Origin: Candidatus Obscuribacterales bacterium | GTDB lineage: Bacteria; Cyanobacteriota; Vampirovibrionia; Obscuribacterales; Obscuribacteraceae | Assembly: GCA_019750335.1 (NCBI GenBank) | Contig: JAIEOQ010000008.1 | Location: 62,001 to 126,000, forward strand | Length of the DNA: 64,000 nt | Direction: 5' to 3' | Shown: positions 19,989 through 30,445 of the stretch, piece by piece | Layout: every line of letters starts with the position of its first letter | How positions within the stretch are numbered: the first letter of the stretch is position 1 | The notes under the pieces: model-generated | The model's input: only the letters and a program-made list of their open reading frames with translations | The model's database searches: none | Told to the model about the DNA's origin: nothing | Made by a program: the position numbers and the translations under genes

Positions 19989-21257
19989 ATGGCTCGAGTG
20001 GTTCTAGGCATGCTCGGTTGTGGCACTGTTGGAACCGGAGTGATCCGTTTGTTGTCTCAACATAACACTTTGCACTTGAAAAAAGTGGCAATCAAAGACG
20101 CCGGCAAGCAAAGGGCTGTCACTCTGCCCTGCCCTTTAACCACGGATCCGGCCGAGCTGGTCGACGATCCGGAAATTGAAGTGTTAATTGAAGTCATGGG
20201 CGGCGAAGAACCGGCTCTCACTTTAATCAAAAAAGCAATTGATAAGCGCAAACATATAGTCACCGCCAACAAAGAAGTATTAGCCAAACACGGTCCCGAA
20301 CTCTTTAAATTGTCTCGCCAAAAAGGAGTCGCCATTTTTTTCGAGGCCTCAGTGGCTGGTGGCGTTCCGCTCATTTCGACCATCCAAAAAGGGCTTGAGG
20401 CCAACAAAATAAACTCAGTAGTCGGCATTCTCAACGGTACAACCAATTTCATCCTTTCCTCCATGGAAGAAAAAGGCGAAGATTTCCAAACAGCTTTAAA
20501 GAAAGCCCAAGAGCTTGGTTATGCCGAAGCCGACCCAACAAGCGACATCGAAGGCTATGATGTCGCCTACAAACTATCCATCCTCAGCGCTTTAGCTTTC
20601 GGCAAATTTGCCGAACCAAAAACAATTTTTCGTCAAGGGATAGCCGCTATCGCGCCTCAAGATTTTATCAACGCCAAACAATTCGGTTATCGAATTAAAT
20701 TACTCGGACGCACCCAAATGAACGAACGCGGATTAAACACCCGAGTTCAACCCCACTTAGTGCCACTAGGACACCCTCTAGCTGCCGTTTCCGGCGCCAA
20801 CAACGGCATAGTCGTAAATGGCGATGCCGTAGGTGAATTGACGATGATCGGCCCGGGCGCCGGCGAATTACCAACAGCATCAGCCGTAGTCGGCGATGTA
20901 ATAAATCTGGAATCGGCATTGGGGCTTCCTGATTTTGCCAGCTATTTCCAAGCAGCCATCAGCCCGAGCTTTGCCGACCTCGCCGATCCGGGTGATTGGG
21001 TAAGCCCGCATTACATTAGATTGGAAGTAAAAGACACTCCGGGGGTAATCGGCAGAATCGGCACCGCTTTCGGCAATCATCAATTGAGTATTCGCAGCAT
21101 CATTCAAAAAGACGCCAGCCAGGGACAAGCATCAGTAGTCGTAATGACACAAGCCGCTCCTACTCGCAATATGGATGCGGCCATTGAAGAGCTGAAGCAA
21201 GAACAATTCTTGCGCGATCAAGCTGTTGTTCTTCCACTTTTGGAGGCGACAAGCTAA
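19989..21257 (+). CDS. hom: homoserine dehydrogenase
   Basis: 422 residues with AAGGAG before the ATG. N-terminal NAD(P)-binding GMLGCGTVGTGVIRLL, the catalytic-domain signatures NKEVLAKHG, EASVAGGVPLIS, GILNGTTNFIL and EADPTSDIEGYDVAYK, and a C-terminal ACT domain (about 345-420, DTPGVIGRIGTAFGNHQLSI) for feedback by threonine. It reduces aspartate semialdehyde to homoserine. First gene of hom-thrC-thrB-lysC; the stop shares its last base with the thrC start. Confidence 0.97.
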   Translation: MARVVLGMLGCGTVGTGVIRLLSQHNTLHLKKVAIKDAGKQRAVTLPCPLTTDPAELVDDPEIEVLIEVMGGEEPALTLIKKAIDKRKHIVTANKEVLAKHGPELFKLSRQKGVAIFFEASVAGGVPLISTIQKGLEANKINSVVGILNGTTNFILSSMEEKGEDFQTALKKAQELGYAEADPTSDIEGYDVAYKLSILSALAFGKFAEPKTIFRQGIAAIAPQDFINAKQFGYRIKLLGRTQMNERGLNTRVQPHLVPLGHPLAAVSGANNGIVVNGDAVGELTMIGPGAGELPTASAVVGDVINLESALGLPDFASYFQAAISPSFADLADPGDWVSPHYIRLEVKDTPGVIGRIGTAFGNHQLSIRSIIQKDASQGQASVVVMTQAAPTRNMDAAIEELKQEQFLRDQAVVLPLLEATS

Positions 21258-22321
21258 TGCACAGCGAAAAACCTTTACTGGAAAAATACAGACAATATTT
21301 GCCGCTGCCGGCGCAAGCAAAAATCATTTCTTTGCAAGAAGGAAACACACCGCTTGTGCAAGCACAGAATCTTCCGGCACGTATCGGCTGCCCCGAGCTT
21401 AAGCTTTATTTCAAACTGGAAGGCTTAAATCCAAGCGGCAGCTTTAAAGATCGCGGCATGACCATGGCTGTAACCATGGCCGCCCACGAGAATTCTCAGG
21501 CAATAATCTGCGCCTCCACCGGTAATACCAGTGCCGCAGCAGCGGCATTTGCCGCCAAAGCCGGATTAGCTTGTTATGTACTCTTACCGGCAGGCAAAGT
21601 TGCTTTAGGCAAATTGGCCCAAGCAATTCTTTATGGAGCAACTGTCGTCCAAATTGAAGGCAACTTCGATCAGGCGCTTGAGTTAGTGCGTGCCATAAGC
21701 GAGAAACACGGGCTTACTGTTGTAAATTCAATCAATCCGTTTCGCCTAGAGGGACAAAAAACAGCAGCTCTGGAAATTGTCGAAACCTTAGGCGACGCCC
21801 CGGATCGGCTGCTGATCCCGGTCGGTAACGCCGGTAATATTAGCGCCTATTATCGCGGCTTCAAACTTTACGGGCAAGAAAAGCGGTCAAGCAAAATTCC
21901 GGCCATGTGCGGATTTCAAGCTGCCGGCGCCGCGCCGATGGTACTGGGCAAAGCGATAGACAACCCGGAAACCATAGCCACAGCCATACGCATCGGCAAT
22001 CCGGCCAGCTGGAAAGAAGCGGCAACAGCAATCGAAGAATCAAAAGGTTGCATCGAAGCGGTAACTGACGAAGAGATTTTAGCTGCTTACAAGTTAATCG
22101 CCAGCTGTGAAGGTATTTTTTGCGAACCGGCAAGCGCCGCCTCAGTCGCCGGACTAATTAAGCTGGCAGCGGGCGGACACTTAAAACCCGGCGAAACAGC
22201 TGTTTGTGTTCTCACCGGCAACGGCTTAAAAGATCCGGATTCCGCTTTAAAGCTAAGCCAAGTCGATCTTAAACCAGTGGCAGCCGAAATAAACAGTTTG
22301 AGCAGGGCAATGAAACTATGA
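21257..22321 (+). CDS. thrC: threonine synthase
   Basis: 354 residues. The PLP lysine lies in NPSGSFKDRGMTMAV, with CASTGNTSAAAAAFAAKAG and the PLP phosphate-binding IPVGNAGNISAYY. It converts O-phosphohomoserine to threonine. Length and sequence fit the short bacterial class rather than the longer yeast-like class. The start overlaps hom (TAATG) and the end overlaps thrB by 4 bp (ATGA), implying coupled translation. Confidence 0.96.
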   Translation: MHSEKPLLEKYRQYLPLPAQAKIISLQEGNTPLVQAQNLPARIGCPELKLYFKLEGLNPSGSFKDRGMTMAVTMAAHENSQAIICASTGNTSAAAAAFAAKAGLACYVLLPAGKVALGKLAQAILYGATVVQIEGNFDQALELVRAISEKHGLTVVNSINPFRLEGQKTAALEIVETLGDAPDRLLIPVGNAGNISAYYRGFKLYGQEKRSSKIPAMCGFQAAGAAPMVLGKAIDNPETIATAIRIGNPASWKEAATAIEESKGCIEAVTDEEILAAYKLIASCEGIFCEPASAASVAGLIKLAAGGHLKPGETAVCVLTGNGLKDPDSALKLSQVDLKPVAAEINSLSRAMKL

Positions 22322-23247
22322 TCTCCAAGTTAACTTTACGCATACCGGCCAGTAGCGCCAACCTCGGTCCAGGATTTGATACCTTGGCTTTAGCCTTTCA
22401 ACTCTATTGCACAATTGATTGTCATTTTCTCGAGTTTGACGATCCGGCAATTCCTCTGGTGACACTTGGTCATGATCAAAGCGAAGGATTACCCTCAGAC
22501 AAGAACAATTTGATCTATAACCTTTTAAGCCGTCATTGGCAAAGCGATGCAGCATCACTCACTCGCTTGCGTATATCTGTCAGCTCAGATATTCCCACGG
22601 GAAAAGGCTTGGGTTCCAGCGCCGCCGCTACCGCCGGCGCTCTTTATGCCGTAAAGACTTTGTGCGAGATGCCTGTCGACAAACACTCTGTGCTTGCTCT
22701 TGCCGCTAAAGAAGAAGGTCATGCCGATAATGTTGCAGCCAGCATTTATGGCGGTCTAGTCACCGCCTGCTACAACGAAAATAATAGTTACGTTTTTGCC
22801 AAAAGAACTCCCTGGCCCAAACACTGGTCGACAATCGTTGTCGTTCCGGAAAGAACTCTGAGCACAAAAGCCTCGCGCTCAGCTCTGCCGGGACAAGTTA
22901 GCCACAGAGATGCAACAACCAATGTGCAAATGGCTTCACTTTTAATGTCGGCCGCCGCTACCGCTGACGAAGATGCGCTGCAATACGCCCTTGCCAGCGA
23001 CCGCTTGCATGAGCCTTATCGCCAAAAATTAGTACCGGAGTTAAATTCAATCCGCCACGCCATATCGAATTCACCTTGTTTAGGCACCGTACTTAGTGGC
23101 GCCGGTCCTTCTGTGTTGACTATCGTCAATAAAAGACATAAAAATCAAGTTCTGCAAAGTTTGCAAGAATGGAGCAAAAAGCAGTCAGACAATTACACGA
23201 TTATGGATTTATCCGTCGATCAAGAAGGATTACGGTGCGACCAATGA
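22318..23247 (+). CDS. thrB: homoserine kinase
   Basis: 309 residues of the GHMP kinase family: RIPASSANLGPGFDTLALA at the N-terminus, ATP loop IPTGKGLGSSAAATAGAL, and the C-terminal GTVLSGAGPSVLTIV motif. It phosphorylates homoserine for ThrC. Overlaps thrC and lysC by 4 bp each. Confidence 0.96.
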   Translation: MISKLTLRIPASSANLGPGFDTLALAFQLYCTIDCHFLEFDDPAIPLVTLGHDQSEGLPSDKNNLIYNLLSRHWQSDAASLTRLRISVSSDIPTGKGLGSSAAATAGALYAVKTLCEMPVDKHSVLALAAKEEGHADNVAASIYGGLVTACYNENNSYVFAKRTPWPKHWSTIVVVPERTLSTKASRSALPGQVSHRDATTNVQMASLLMSAAATADEDALQYALASDRLHEPYRQKLVPELNSIRHAISNSPCLGTVLSGAGPSVLTIVNKRHKNQVLQSLQEWSKKQSDNYTIMDLSVDQEGLRCDQ

Positions 23248-24482
23248 GCGAAATTAAAGTAGTCAAATTTGGCGGCTCGTCCGTAAAAAATCCCGCTCGT
23301 ATTCAGCATGTGGCTGGCATTATCGCCAATTTGGCGAAAAGCGGTCCGGTAATTGCCGTAGCTTCGGCCATGGGCGATACTACGGATTATTTAGTCAAGC
23401 TCTCCAATCAATGCAGCGACAATCCGGACAAACGTGAACTTGATTCACTTTTATCAACCGGCGAACAGATCTCCATCTCATTGCTGGCCATGGCTTTGCG
23501 CCAGCTTGGCGTGAAAGCGAAGTCGCTCACAGGCAGCCAAGTCGGCATCTTCACTGAAACAGTCCATACCAAAGCCAGAATTATCGATCTAAAGACGGAT
23601 AACCTTCTCAAACATTTGGAATCGGTCGACGTAATTATCGTCGCCGGCTTTCAGGGTGTCACCGCCGATGGTGACATTACAACGCTCGGACGCGGCGGTT
23701 CCGATACCACTGCCGTAGCGTTAGCAGCCGCAATAAAAGCCGAAGCCTGTGATATTTATACCGACGTGGACGGTATTTACACTTGCGACCCAAATAAGGT
23801 CCGCCAAGCAAAATTGCTGCAAAAAATCTCTTACGGAGAAGTTTTGGAAATGGCTCGACTGGGCGCTCAAGTATTGCATCCGCGCTCAGTTGAATTAGCA
23901 AGACAGTACAAAATCAAACTACGTGTACGTAATACGTTTAAGCCCGAGCACGAAGGCACGATGATCGAAGGGAGCGAAGATATGGAAATCTTCAGAAATA
24001 TAAGCGGCGTGGTCATGGACGAAGATCAAGCCTCGGTAGCAATTATGGATTTTCTCGATAAGCCGGGAGTAGCCGGGACTATTACTAAAGCATTAGCCGA
24101 CAACAACATCGCTATCGATATGATCATGCAGTCATTTCACCCGACAGTCGGTCATAACAGCATTACTTTCACAGTGCATGACAGTGACCTTAAACAAACC
24201 ATTGAGATTCTAAATGGACTCAAAGAAGAGATGGGAGCAAAAGAAGTAGCGGCAGACCCGGATTGCGCTAAAGTAAGCTTGATCGGCGCCGGACTTTCCG
24301 GACAGCCGTCAATTGCCGCTTTGCTCTTCAGCACTTTAGGCAAGAATGGCATAAACATTAAAATGATTGCTACAAGCGAAATGAAAATTACTTGCGTAGT
24401 GCGTAAAAATGAAGTCAAAAAGGCCGCGACCCTCATCCATTCGGCTTTTGAACTTGATAAAGAGCCGCAAATCTTAGCTTGA
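23244..24482 (+). CDS. lysC: aspartate kinase
   Basis: 412 residues from the ATG at 23244, which overlaps the thrB stop (ATGA); an upstream in-frame start would run into thrB. KFGGSSVKN at the N-terminus, STGEQISI, GFQGVTADGDITTLGRGGSDTTAVALAAA, and two C-terminal ACT domains (VAIMDFLDKPGVAGTITKAL and VSLIGAGLSGQPSIAALLF). It makes aspartyl phosphate, the first step to lysine, threonine and methionine. ACT domains imply feedback by lysine and/or threonine. Confidence 0.96.
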   Translation: MSEIKVVKFGGSSVKNPARIQHVAGIIANLAKSGPVIAVASAMGDTTDYLVKLSNQCSDNPDKRELDSLLSTGEQISISLLAMALRQLGVKAKSLTGSQVGIFTETVHTKARIIDLKTDNLLKHLESVDVIIVAGFQGVTADGDITTLGRGGSDTTAVALAAAIKAEACDIYTDVDGIYTCDPNKVRQAKLLQKISYGEVLEMARLGAQVLHPRSVELARQYKIKLRVRNTFKPEHEGTMIEGSEDMEIFRNISGVVMDEDQASVAIMDFLDKPGVAGTITKALADNNIAIDMIMQSFHPTVGHNSITFTVHDSDLKQTIEILNGLKEEMGAKEVAADPDCAKVSLIGAGLSGQPSIAALLFSTLGKNGINIKMIATSEMKITCVVRKNEVKKAATLIHSAFELDKEPQILA

Positions 24483-24490
24483 TTAAATCT

Positions 24491-24565
24491 GCTTTTGCCC
24501 CTCCCAGTCACAAATATTTCACGCCCCAGGGCTATGCTTGGCAAGGTAAAAACTGGGGCAAAAAG
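24491..24565 (+). promoter_or_regulatory. long-range inverted repeat before the 915-residue gene
   Basis: GCTTTTGCCCC (24491-24501) and GGGGCAAAAAGC (24554-24565) are complementary apart from one extra A, with about 50 nt between. The right arm ends 5 bp before the ATG at 24571, which has no clear Shine-Dalgarno, so pairing would cover the initiation region. Could be a regulatory leader or the lysC terminator region; function unproven. Confidence 0.35.
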
Positions 24566-24570
24566 CTGGT

Positions 24571-27318
24571 ATGGCTCCGCAGCTCGAAAAAACCGAAACA
24601 AACAAATCCGCGGAAGGAGACTTAAACCGCGAATCGCTTGCTAGCGCTGTTCTGCCAAACAATGATGATTATTTACGCCTGATTGGTCGACCGGAAGATT
24701 CCTCCGCCCAAAACAATCTGTCTATTTATGAGTCCGGTTCAGAAACCGAGATTGGCAACGGCGCCACTCAAAGTTACAACCAAGACGGTACTGTCGTTAC
24801 TAAGTTAGTAGACCTGGCAAGCGGTAAAGAGCACAGTATTACATTCGACCAGCACTCAGGTAAATATACCGACGGCGAAGGAAAAGAGGCTTCACCACTT
24901 TCATTACCAGTATTAGCGGAGCAACTGACACCAGCCAGTGGCGAAAATATTCAGCACAGGGTACAACATAACTTAGACGGTACGACGACATATAAACCGC
25001 TCGTTAGCCGTCCCGGGCAACCAGATAAAACTGTCACCATTTTTCCAACCAATGACTTACACGGGCGCAGCAGCTCTATAACGGAAAAGTTAGACAATCT
25101 TACTACCATTCAAACGGATTACAGGGATAAGTATGAGCATCTTCAATTCAACAAAAAATCTTACTATAACGCTCAAAGCCAAGAATTTAAGCAAGAGATT
25201 TTTATCCCTGCTGAAAATAGTACTAACGGCGCCAATATCACCCAGACTGTCGAAGGCGATCATCTTACAACCAGTTTCAATCCGCCACAACGATTCGGTA
25301 ACCAGGAAGTTTCGGCCTTAGTATTCGACAGCGGCAAACAACCAGTTTTAATCGGCAAAGACGGGCAACCGCTGGCTATAAGTCCAGACAACGATCCTCA
25401 ATTAAAAGCGGACTTGGACAAATTTCTTTCCACTCCGCTAAATAAGCAAGGTCCGCTTGCCGACAGCAAAATATTTGCCGGTCGTATACCGGAAATAGCT
25501 TCGCCTAATCATATTATCGAAGCTCCAGCAAAGTTCGAGACTGTAATCAAACACGATCAACTGCCTGCCGGTTATTCACTGAAACAAACCGCTGAAAATA
25601 AGTGGCAGCTTTTAAATGCAAAAAATGAGCCCGCTGCCGGAGAGACTATTCCCGCACTGCAGCTTACAGCCGACAGCAACGGTGAGATTAGCGGACAGTT
25701 TGAAAGCTCAAAGTTAGGCGATCTACGCTATAAAGACGGGCGTGGCATGGAAACCGCGCTTCGGGCTAACGGCAACCGCCAAATCTATAATATGCGCGAT
25801 TATTCACGCCTAACCACGACTGCAACCGGCGAAACTAAAACCGACTATTGGAACGGCAAAGAATGGCTGCCGGGAGAGAAGCAGGAAAGTGCCGACGGAA
25901 GCGTCACCATTACTTTTGAAAACAGCGATCCGACCAAACCGAGCTCTGTTACCAGAACTCCCGGTGCGGAAAATGATCCCGAAGGTGGCCAGCTCCTAAT
26001 CAACTACGGAGATGGCAGCAAATTACTTTCTGATTGGCGCCAGCAAACCCAACAAACCATCAATGCTGATGGCACAGCCGGAACAGTCAGACATTTCGAC
26101 GGTACCAGTTATAGAGAAACCGAACAAGTAACGGACAACAATAATATCCGTAGCATTCGTTTTAAGAATGACGGCGCCGGTCCGTCGGAAGTGGAATATG
26201 ACATTGCTAAAAGAGAAACGACTTCAATCTATCGAAACAATCAAGCTCAAGAAATAGCTCGCGTAACAAGAAATTCTGCCGGATATGTCAACGCAATCCA
26301 AACTCCACAAGGTAAAACTGAAATTGTTCGCGATAGCGATGGTGATATCAATAAAATCACTCTTGCCGACGGCTCCGTTTATAGAAGAACCGGACAGGAA
26401 CGGATTCCTGGTGAAGCAGCACGCATGTTGCGTATGCTCAATCCAAACGCTGCTCAAGTAGCCGATGCTCCCTTAAGCTCCCCCGACTTGCTTACACGTG
26501 GCTTAAACCGCTGGGAAGGACAAACTCCTGACGGTAAACAGATGGAGCTTCAAGGAAATTTTCTTACGGCAACCGACGGTACGATTATACTGGACAAGGG
26601 TATGGGTTCAAGCACACTTACTTATCCGACCAAAATCATCGAACAGCGCAGCGCCGGCAAAACAATCGGCATTACTGACGCTGCCGGCAATGCTTTTGAC
26701 GCGGTACCGGATAAACATAATGAATATGTCGCTCGCGGCAGCTCAGTAAGTATAAAAGGCGAGCCAATAAAAATGCCCGACGGTACGGTGCGCTTTCGCA
26801 GCGTTGAAGGCGAGCAGGTATATGACACCATGCGCAACGCTGCCGATCCCAACTCTTATTCAAAAATAGATGCTTTTACCGGCAAAGAAGTATCCCGGCA
26901 TTATGACAATCAGAGTGCACTGCTCTATGGTCCGGAAGGAATTGTCGCCAGTGTTAACGCAAAGCAAGAAACCAGCCATTACACTTACAAAGACGGCAAG
27001 CTCGACACAATAAGCAGCGAAGCAAACGGGCAAGGAAAAGTTTTAGCTCAAGCCGACGCTAGCGGTGTTTTACAAGAGCTTGATCCGATAACGCAAAATC
27101 CGACCGGACGCCGCGTCAGTGTCGATCAACGTTCAGGCGATCTGCTTTTTCACAAAGAGAATGCCAACGAACCGGATGAAGTACGCCGCATTGATGCCTC
27201 ATCCATGCGTCCTCTGGCCGGTGGTGTGATCGAAAAGACTTTAGCAAGCGGTCAAAAAATCCGCCTAAGAAAAGCAGCAGACGGCAGCCTGGTTCCAGCA
27301 GAGGACTCAACCAGTTAA
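24571..27318 (+). CDS. large repetitive signal-less protein of unknown function
   Basis: 915 residues, no signal peptide or membrane segment. At least 15 short DG turns (DGTVV, DGTTTY, DGRGM, DGSVTI, DGSKL, DGTAGT, DGTSY, DGSVY, DGKQM, DGTII, DGTVR, DGKLD and others) alternate with short beta strands rich in Thr, Lys, Glu and Tyr. That suggests a long beta-repeat resembling YD/RHS-type sheets, but the canonical RHS core motif is absent and no toxin domain is seen at the C-terminus. It follows the threonine operon by 88 bp and is likely a separate unit. Stops of this gene and glyQ overlap by 4 bp (TTAA). Confidence 0.8.
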   Translation: MAPQLEKTETNKSAEGDLNRESLASAVLPNNDDYLRLIGRPEDSSAQNNLSIYESGSETEIGNGATQSYNQDGTVVTKLVDLASGKEHSITFDQHSGKYTDGEGKEASPLSLPVLAEQLTPASGENIQHRVQHNLDGTTTYKPLVSRPGQPDKTVTIFPTNDLHGRSSSITEKLDNLTTIQTDYRDKYEHLQFNKKSYYNAQSQEFKQEIFIPAENSTNGANITQTVEGDHLTTSFNPPQRFGNQEVSALVFDSGKQPVLIGKDGQPLAISPDNDPQLKADLDKFLSTPLNKQGPLADSKIFAGRIPEIASPNHIIEAPAKFETVIKHDQLPAGYSLKQTAENKWQLLNAKNEPAAGETIPALQLTADSNGEISGQFESSKLGDLRYKDGRGMETALRANGNRQIYNMRDYSRLTTTATGETKTDYWNGKEWLPGEKQESADGSVTITFENSDPTKPSSVTRTPGAENDPEGGQLLINYGDGSKLLSDWRQQTQQTINADGTAGTVRHFDGTSYRETEQVTDNNNIRSIRFKNDGAGPSEVEYDIAKRETTSIYRNNQAQEIARVTRNSAGYVNAIQTPQGKTEIVRDSDGDINKITLADGSVYRRTGQERIPGEAARMLRMLNPNAAQVADAPLSSPDLLTRGLNRWEGQTPDGKQMELQGNFLTATDGTIILDKGMGSSTLTYPTKIIEQRSAGKTIGITDAAGNAFDAVPDKHNEYVARGSSVSIKGEPIKMPDGTVRFRSVEGEQVYDTMRNAADPNSYSKIDAFTGKEVSRHYDNQSALLYGPEGIVASVNAKQETSHYTYKDGKLDTISSEANGQGKVLAQADASGVLQELDPITQNPTGRRVSVDQRSGDLLFHKENANEPDEVRRIDASSMRPLAGGVIEKTLASGQKIRLRKAADGSLVPAEDSTS

Positions 27319-28250
27319 AGCTGTTTGTCGGCTAAGAATTTTTCACGATAAGATTCGACTATCTCAGCTCTGCCTGCTTCAGGCAGCAAGGGAAAGCCCA
27401 TTTCAATGCGCTGTTCCAGATAAGCACGAGCCACTCGTTCCGAAAGGCGACGAATGCGCAAAATATTGGCCATCCGTTCATCACGGCCGATAACACCGCG
27501 CGCATCCAGCAAGTTGAAATAGTGCGAACATTTGAGCACCTGCTCGTAAGCCGGCAAAACAAGCCCTTTGTCCATGAGCCGCATCGCTTCTTTTTCGTGC
27601 TGCCCAAACAAACTTTCCAACATTTCCGGATTGCTTTCTTCAAAATTGTATTTGGATTGCTCAATCTCATTTTGATGATAAAGATCACCGTATTTGATTG
27701 TGTCGTTCCATTTGAGTTCGTAAACGTTCTCCACATCTTGAAGATACATGGCTAAACGTTCCAAACCGTAGGTGATTTCCGCAGCCACCGGACGCAAATC
27801 AATGCCACCGGCTTGCTGAAAATAAGTGAATTGGGTAACTTCAAGCCCATCAAGCCAAACTTCCCAACCGACACCCCAAGCGCCCAGAGTCGGTGACTCC
27901 CAGTTGTCTTCGACAAAGCGAATATCGTGCATTGAAGCATCAATACCGACAGCTTTTAAGCTCTCCAAATAAAGCTCTTGTACGTTATCAGGCGAGGGTT
28001 TCAAAATGACTTGATATTGAAAATAGTGCTGCATCCGATTCGGATTTTCACCATAACGACCATCGGTAGGACGGCGGCAAGGATCGGCGTTGGCCATATT
28101 CCAAGGCTCCGGGCCAAGCACACGCAAAAATGTGCTCGGATTCATGGTTGAAGCACCTTTTTCCAGATCATAGGGCTGGAGAACTAAGCAACCATGACGA
28201 TCCCAATATTCATTTAGGGCTTGCAGCAGGCGTTGAAAGGTCAAGGCCAT
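27315..28250 (-). CDS. glyQ: glycyl-tRNA synthetase alpha subunit
   Basis: 311 residues, typical of the alpha chain of the bacterial (alpha-beta)2 enzyme: [74 protein letters not shown] and [18 protein letters not shown] precedes the ATG. It charges tRNA-Gly together with GlyS. No glyS is adjacent, so the subunits are encoded apart. Confidence 0.97.
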   Translation of the reverse strand: MALTFQRLLQALNEYWDRHGCLVLQPYDLEKGASTMNPSTFLRVLGPEPWNMANADPCRRPTDGRYGENPNRMQHYFQYQVILKPSPDNVQELYLESLKAVGIDASMHDIRFVEDNWESPTLGAWGVGWEVWLDGLEVTQFTYFQQAGGIDLRPVAAEITYGLERLAMYLQDVENVYELKWNDTIKYGDLYHQNEIEQSKYNFEESNPEMLESLFGQHEKEAMRLMDKGLVLPAYEQVLKCSHYFNLLDARGVIGRDERMANILRIRRLSERVARAYLEQRIEMGFPLLPEAGRAEIVESYREKFLADKQL

Positions 28251-28364
28251 GAGAAATCCTCAGGGGGTATAAAGCTCAAAAAGTTTATCACACAACCCCC
28301 TACGGTGATTCAAAGAGCTGGGGGTGGGCATAAGGACATTGATAAGCCTAGGTCCGGAGACTCA

Positions 28365-29312
28365 GTGAATAAACTAGAAAGCAAGCACAGCGCCCTCTCG
28401 ACACAGCTAAGCGGCCTGTTGAGTAATATAAACAATGTACTTGTCGGGCAAGAAAAAGCCGTTTTTTTAGCAAGTACCGCCTTTTTAGCCGGAGGACACG
28501 TTCTGCTTGAAGACGTTCCCGGCGTTGGCAAGACTCTTTTAGCCAAGAGCTTAGCAAAATCAATTTCGGCTGGATTTAAGCGCATACAATGCACTCCCGA
28601 TCTTTTACCTTCCGACGTGTCCGGTGTTAACGTTTTTGACCAAAGAAGCAACGCTTTCACTTTCGAACCAGGTCCGCTTTTCACCAATATTCTTTTAGCC
28701 GACGAAATAAATCGCGCTACGCCCCGCACACAATCAAGTCTTTTAGAAGCGATGGAAGAAGGGCAAGTCACAGTCGACGGTGAAACCAGATCATTGCCTG
28801 AGCTATTTTTTGTGATTGCCACTCAAAATTCAGTGGAATATCACGGAACTTTTCCGCTGCCCGAAGCTCAATTGGACCGCTTCATGATGTCTTTGCATTT
28901 AGGCTACCCGACAGCGGATCAAGAGCTAGAGATTTTGGATAAAACACTGCTTGAAGGCTCTTTTGAAGTAAAACCGATACTTGGTGTAGCTGATTTACTG
29001 GCTGCCCGCGAAGAGATTAAGCAAGTACAAGTCGAGCAATCAATCAAAAAATACATTATTGATATCGCCGCAGCAACACGCAATCATGCTGAAATTATTT
29101 TAGGTGTCAGCCCCCGAGGCAGTCAGCTCTTAATGCGCGCCTGTCAATCCGCAGCTTTTCTTTCCGGACGTAATTATGTTAAACCGGAAGACGCAAAAAT
29201 GCTTGCGCCTCACGTATTCGGTCATCGTATCGTGCCCAAGCAACGAGACAACAAAGTCAATCACAGCCAACTAATCGAGCGGATTTTAAGCAATGTCACC
29301 GTCCCGACTTGA
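28365..29312 (+). CDS. MoxR-family AAA ATPase
   Basis: 315 residues from the GTG at 28365, chosen because GGAGA is just upstream; the open frame continues to 28221 but that would overlap the glyQ start. Walker A in EDVPGVGKTLLAKSLA, Walker B in ILLADEINRA, and RTQSSLLEAMEEGQVTVDG and ATQNSVEYHGTFPLPEAQLDRF are MoxR signatures. These ATPases act as chaperones for assembly or activation of metal-dependent or VWA proteins. First gene of the MoxR/DUF58/transglutaminase operon; overlaps the next gene by 20 bp. Confidence 0.95.
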   Translation: MNKLESKHSALSTQLSGLLSNINNVLVGQEKAVFLASTAFLAGGHVLLEDVPGVGKTLLAKSLAKSISAGFKRIQCTPDLLPSDVSGVNVFDQRSNAFTFEPGPLFTNILLADEINRATPRTQSSLLEAMEEGQVTVDGETRSLPELFFVIATQNSVEYHGTFPLPEAQLDRFMMSLHLGYPTADQELEILDKTLLEGSFEVKPILGVADLLAAREEIKQVQVEQSIKKYIIDIAAATRNHAEIILGVSPRGSQLLMRACQSAAFLSGRNYVKPEDAKMLAPHVFGHRIVPKQRDNKVNHSQLIERILSNVTVPT

Positions 29313-30444
29313 TTTTTTCCGTTTTTCCATAAGCACAGAATTTCGCTTCTGGATCATCATGACGATTGCGCTCGTGCTTTACGGAATAGCCGCCAGTATC
29401 GGCAACGGCTGGATTTTTCTCTTAACAGCCAGCTTAATAGTTATTCTTATCGGAGCATTTGTTTTACCGCTTTTAAGCTTGAGCAACATCGCTCTCAAGC
29501 AGGTTTGCCCGCCGCGAATTACAGCCGGAGAGTCTTGCCGCACGACTATTATCGCTTCGCCTCGTTATTCATTTTTTGCTCCGCAATGGTTGATCATTGG
29601 CGCCGATGAAAAAGCTTCCGCTGCTATCGCCTTAGAATCATTAGCCGAGAACCAAACTTTGACTTTTGATTGCGGACCCTACAAACGTAGCGTTCGTTTG
29701 CAGCCGACAATCAAAATCGAATGTGCTTTTCCTTTTGGTTTATTATGGCTGGGACACAGCTTTAAAAGTCGACAACCGCTCATTGTCCAGCCGAAAGTGG
29801 TGAAATTGGATGGGCGATTTCTTAGTAGTTTAAGATCTGGCTCCTATGTGCCCGGAGGCACAGTTAACGGACAATCCGGCTTTCCTTCCAGCGCCACCAG
29901 AAACGTACGTGAATATGTACGCGGCGATAGTCGTCGCTTTATACACTGGTCTTTAAGCGCTCGACACAATCGTCTCATGGTCAAGGAGTACGAACATGAG
30001 GGGCTGCCTGCTTATGACGTGCTTTTTGATTGTACTAAACAGTACAACTCCGCGGCCGAATTTGAGTTAGCAGTCACAACCGTAGCTTCTCTACTTACTA
30101 CCGGGCATAACGACGGCATACACCCGGCTCTTTATATCGCTGACGAACCGATTTCGGACAGCAGCAATATGCCACCATATATAGTGGAACAAGTAGCGCA
30201 ATTGGACACTTTGGCCGGACTAAAATACAGAACAAAAACTTCAATAGAAAAAGCAATTTCACCGGCTATTTTTCAAGGGCGCAACAAAGCTTTAGTCATA
30301 GTCCAAGCCAGCTCTTCAAGCGCAAGCGGCGATTCTTGTCCGGACAACTGCGGCGTGCTTGAGATTGGCGCAAAAAAAGATAAAGAGAAAAAACAAAAAG
30401 GATACCGGACGATCATTAGCGAAGCCAGCCTGGAAAGCTTATAG
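29293..30444 (+). CDS. DUF58 membrane protein
   Basis: 383 residues. Two membrane segments near the N-terminus (about 18-60), then the DUF58 signature VREYVRGDSRRFIHWSLSARHNRLMVKEYEHE around 210-240. DUF58 proteins resemble VWA domains and are commonly coded with MoxR ATPases and transglutaminase-like membrane proteins, as here. The C-terminus is Lys-rich. Function is inferred from context only. Confidence 0.9.
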   Translation: MSPSRLDFFRFSISTEFRFWIIMTIALVLYGIAASIGNGWIFLLTASLIVILIGAFVLPLLSLSNIALKQVCPPRITAGESCRTTIIASPRYSFFAPQWLIIGADEKASAAIALESLAENQTLTFDCGPYKRSVRLQPTIKIECAFPFGLLWLGHSFKSRQPLIVQPKVVKLDGRFLSSLRSGSYVPGGTVNGQSGFPSSATRNVREYVRGDSRRFIHWSLSARHNRLMVKEYEHEGLPAYDVLFDCTKQYNSAAEFELAVTTVASLLTTGHNDGIHPALYIADEPISDSSNMPPYIVEQVAQLDTLAGLKYRTKTSIEKAISPAIFQGRNKALVIVQASSSSASGDSCPDNCGVLEIGAKKDKEKKQKGYRTIISEASLESL

Positions 30445-30445
30445 C

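Noticed and set aside
28262..28301. AGGGGGT/ACCCCCT inverted repeat between glyQ and the MoxR gene
   Set aside because: Arms of 7 bp with 26 bp between and no matching promoter elements; likely chance.
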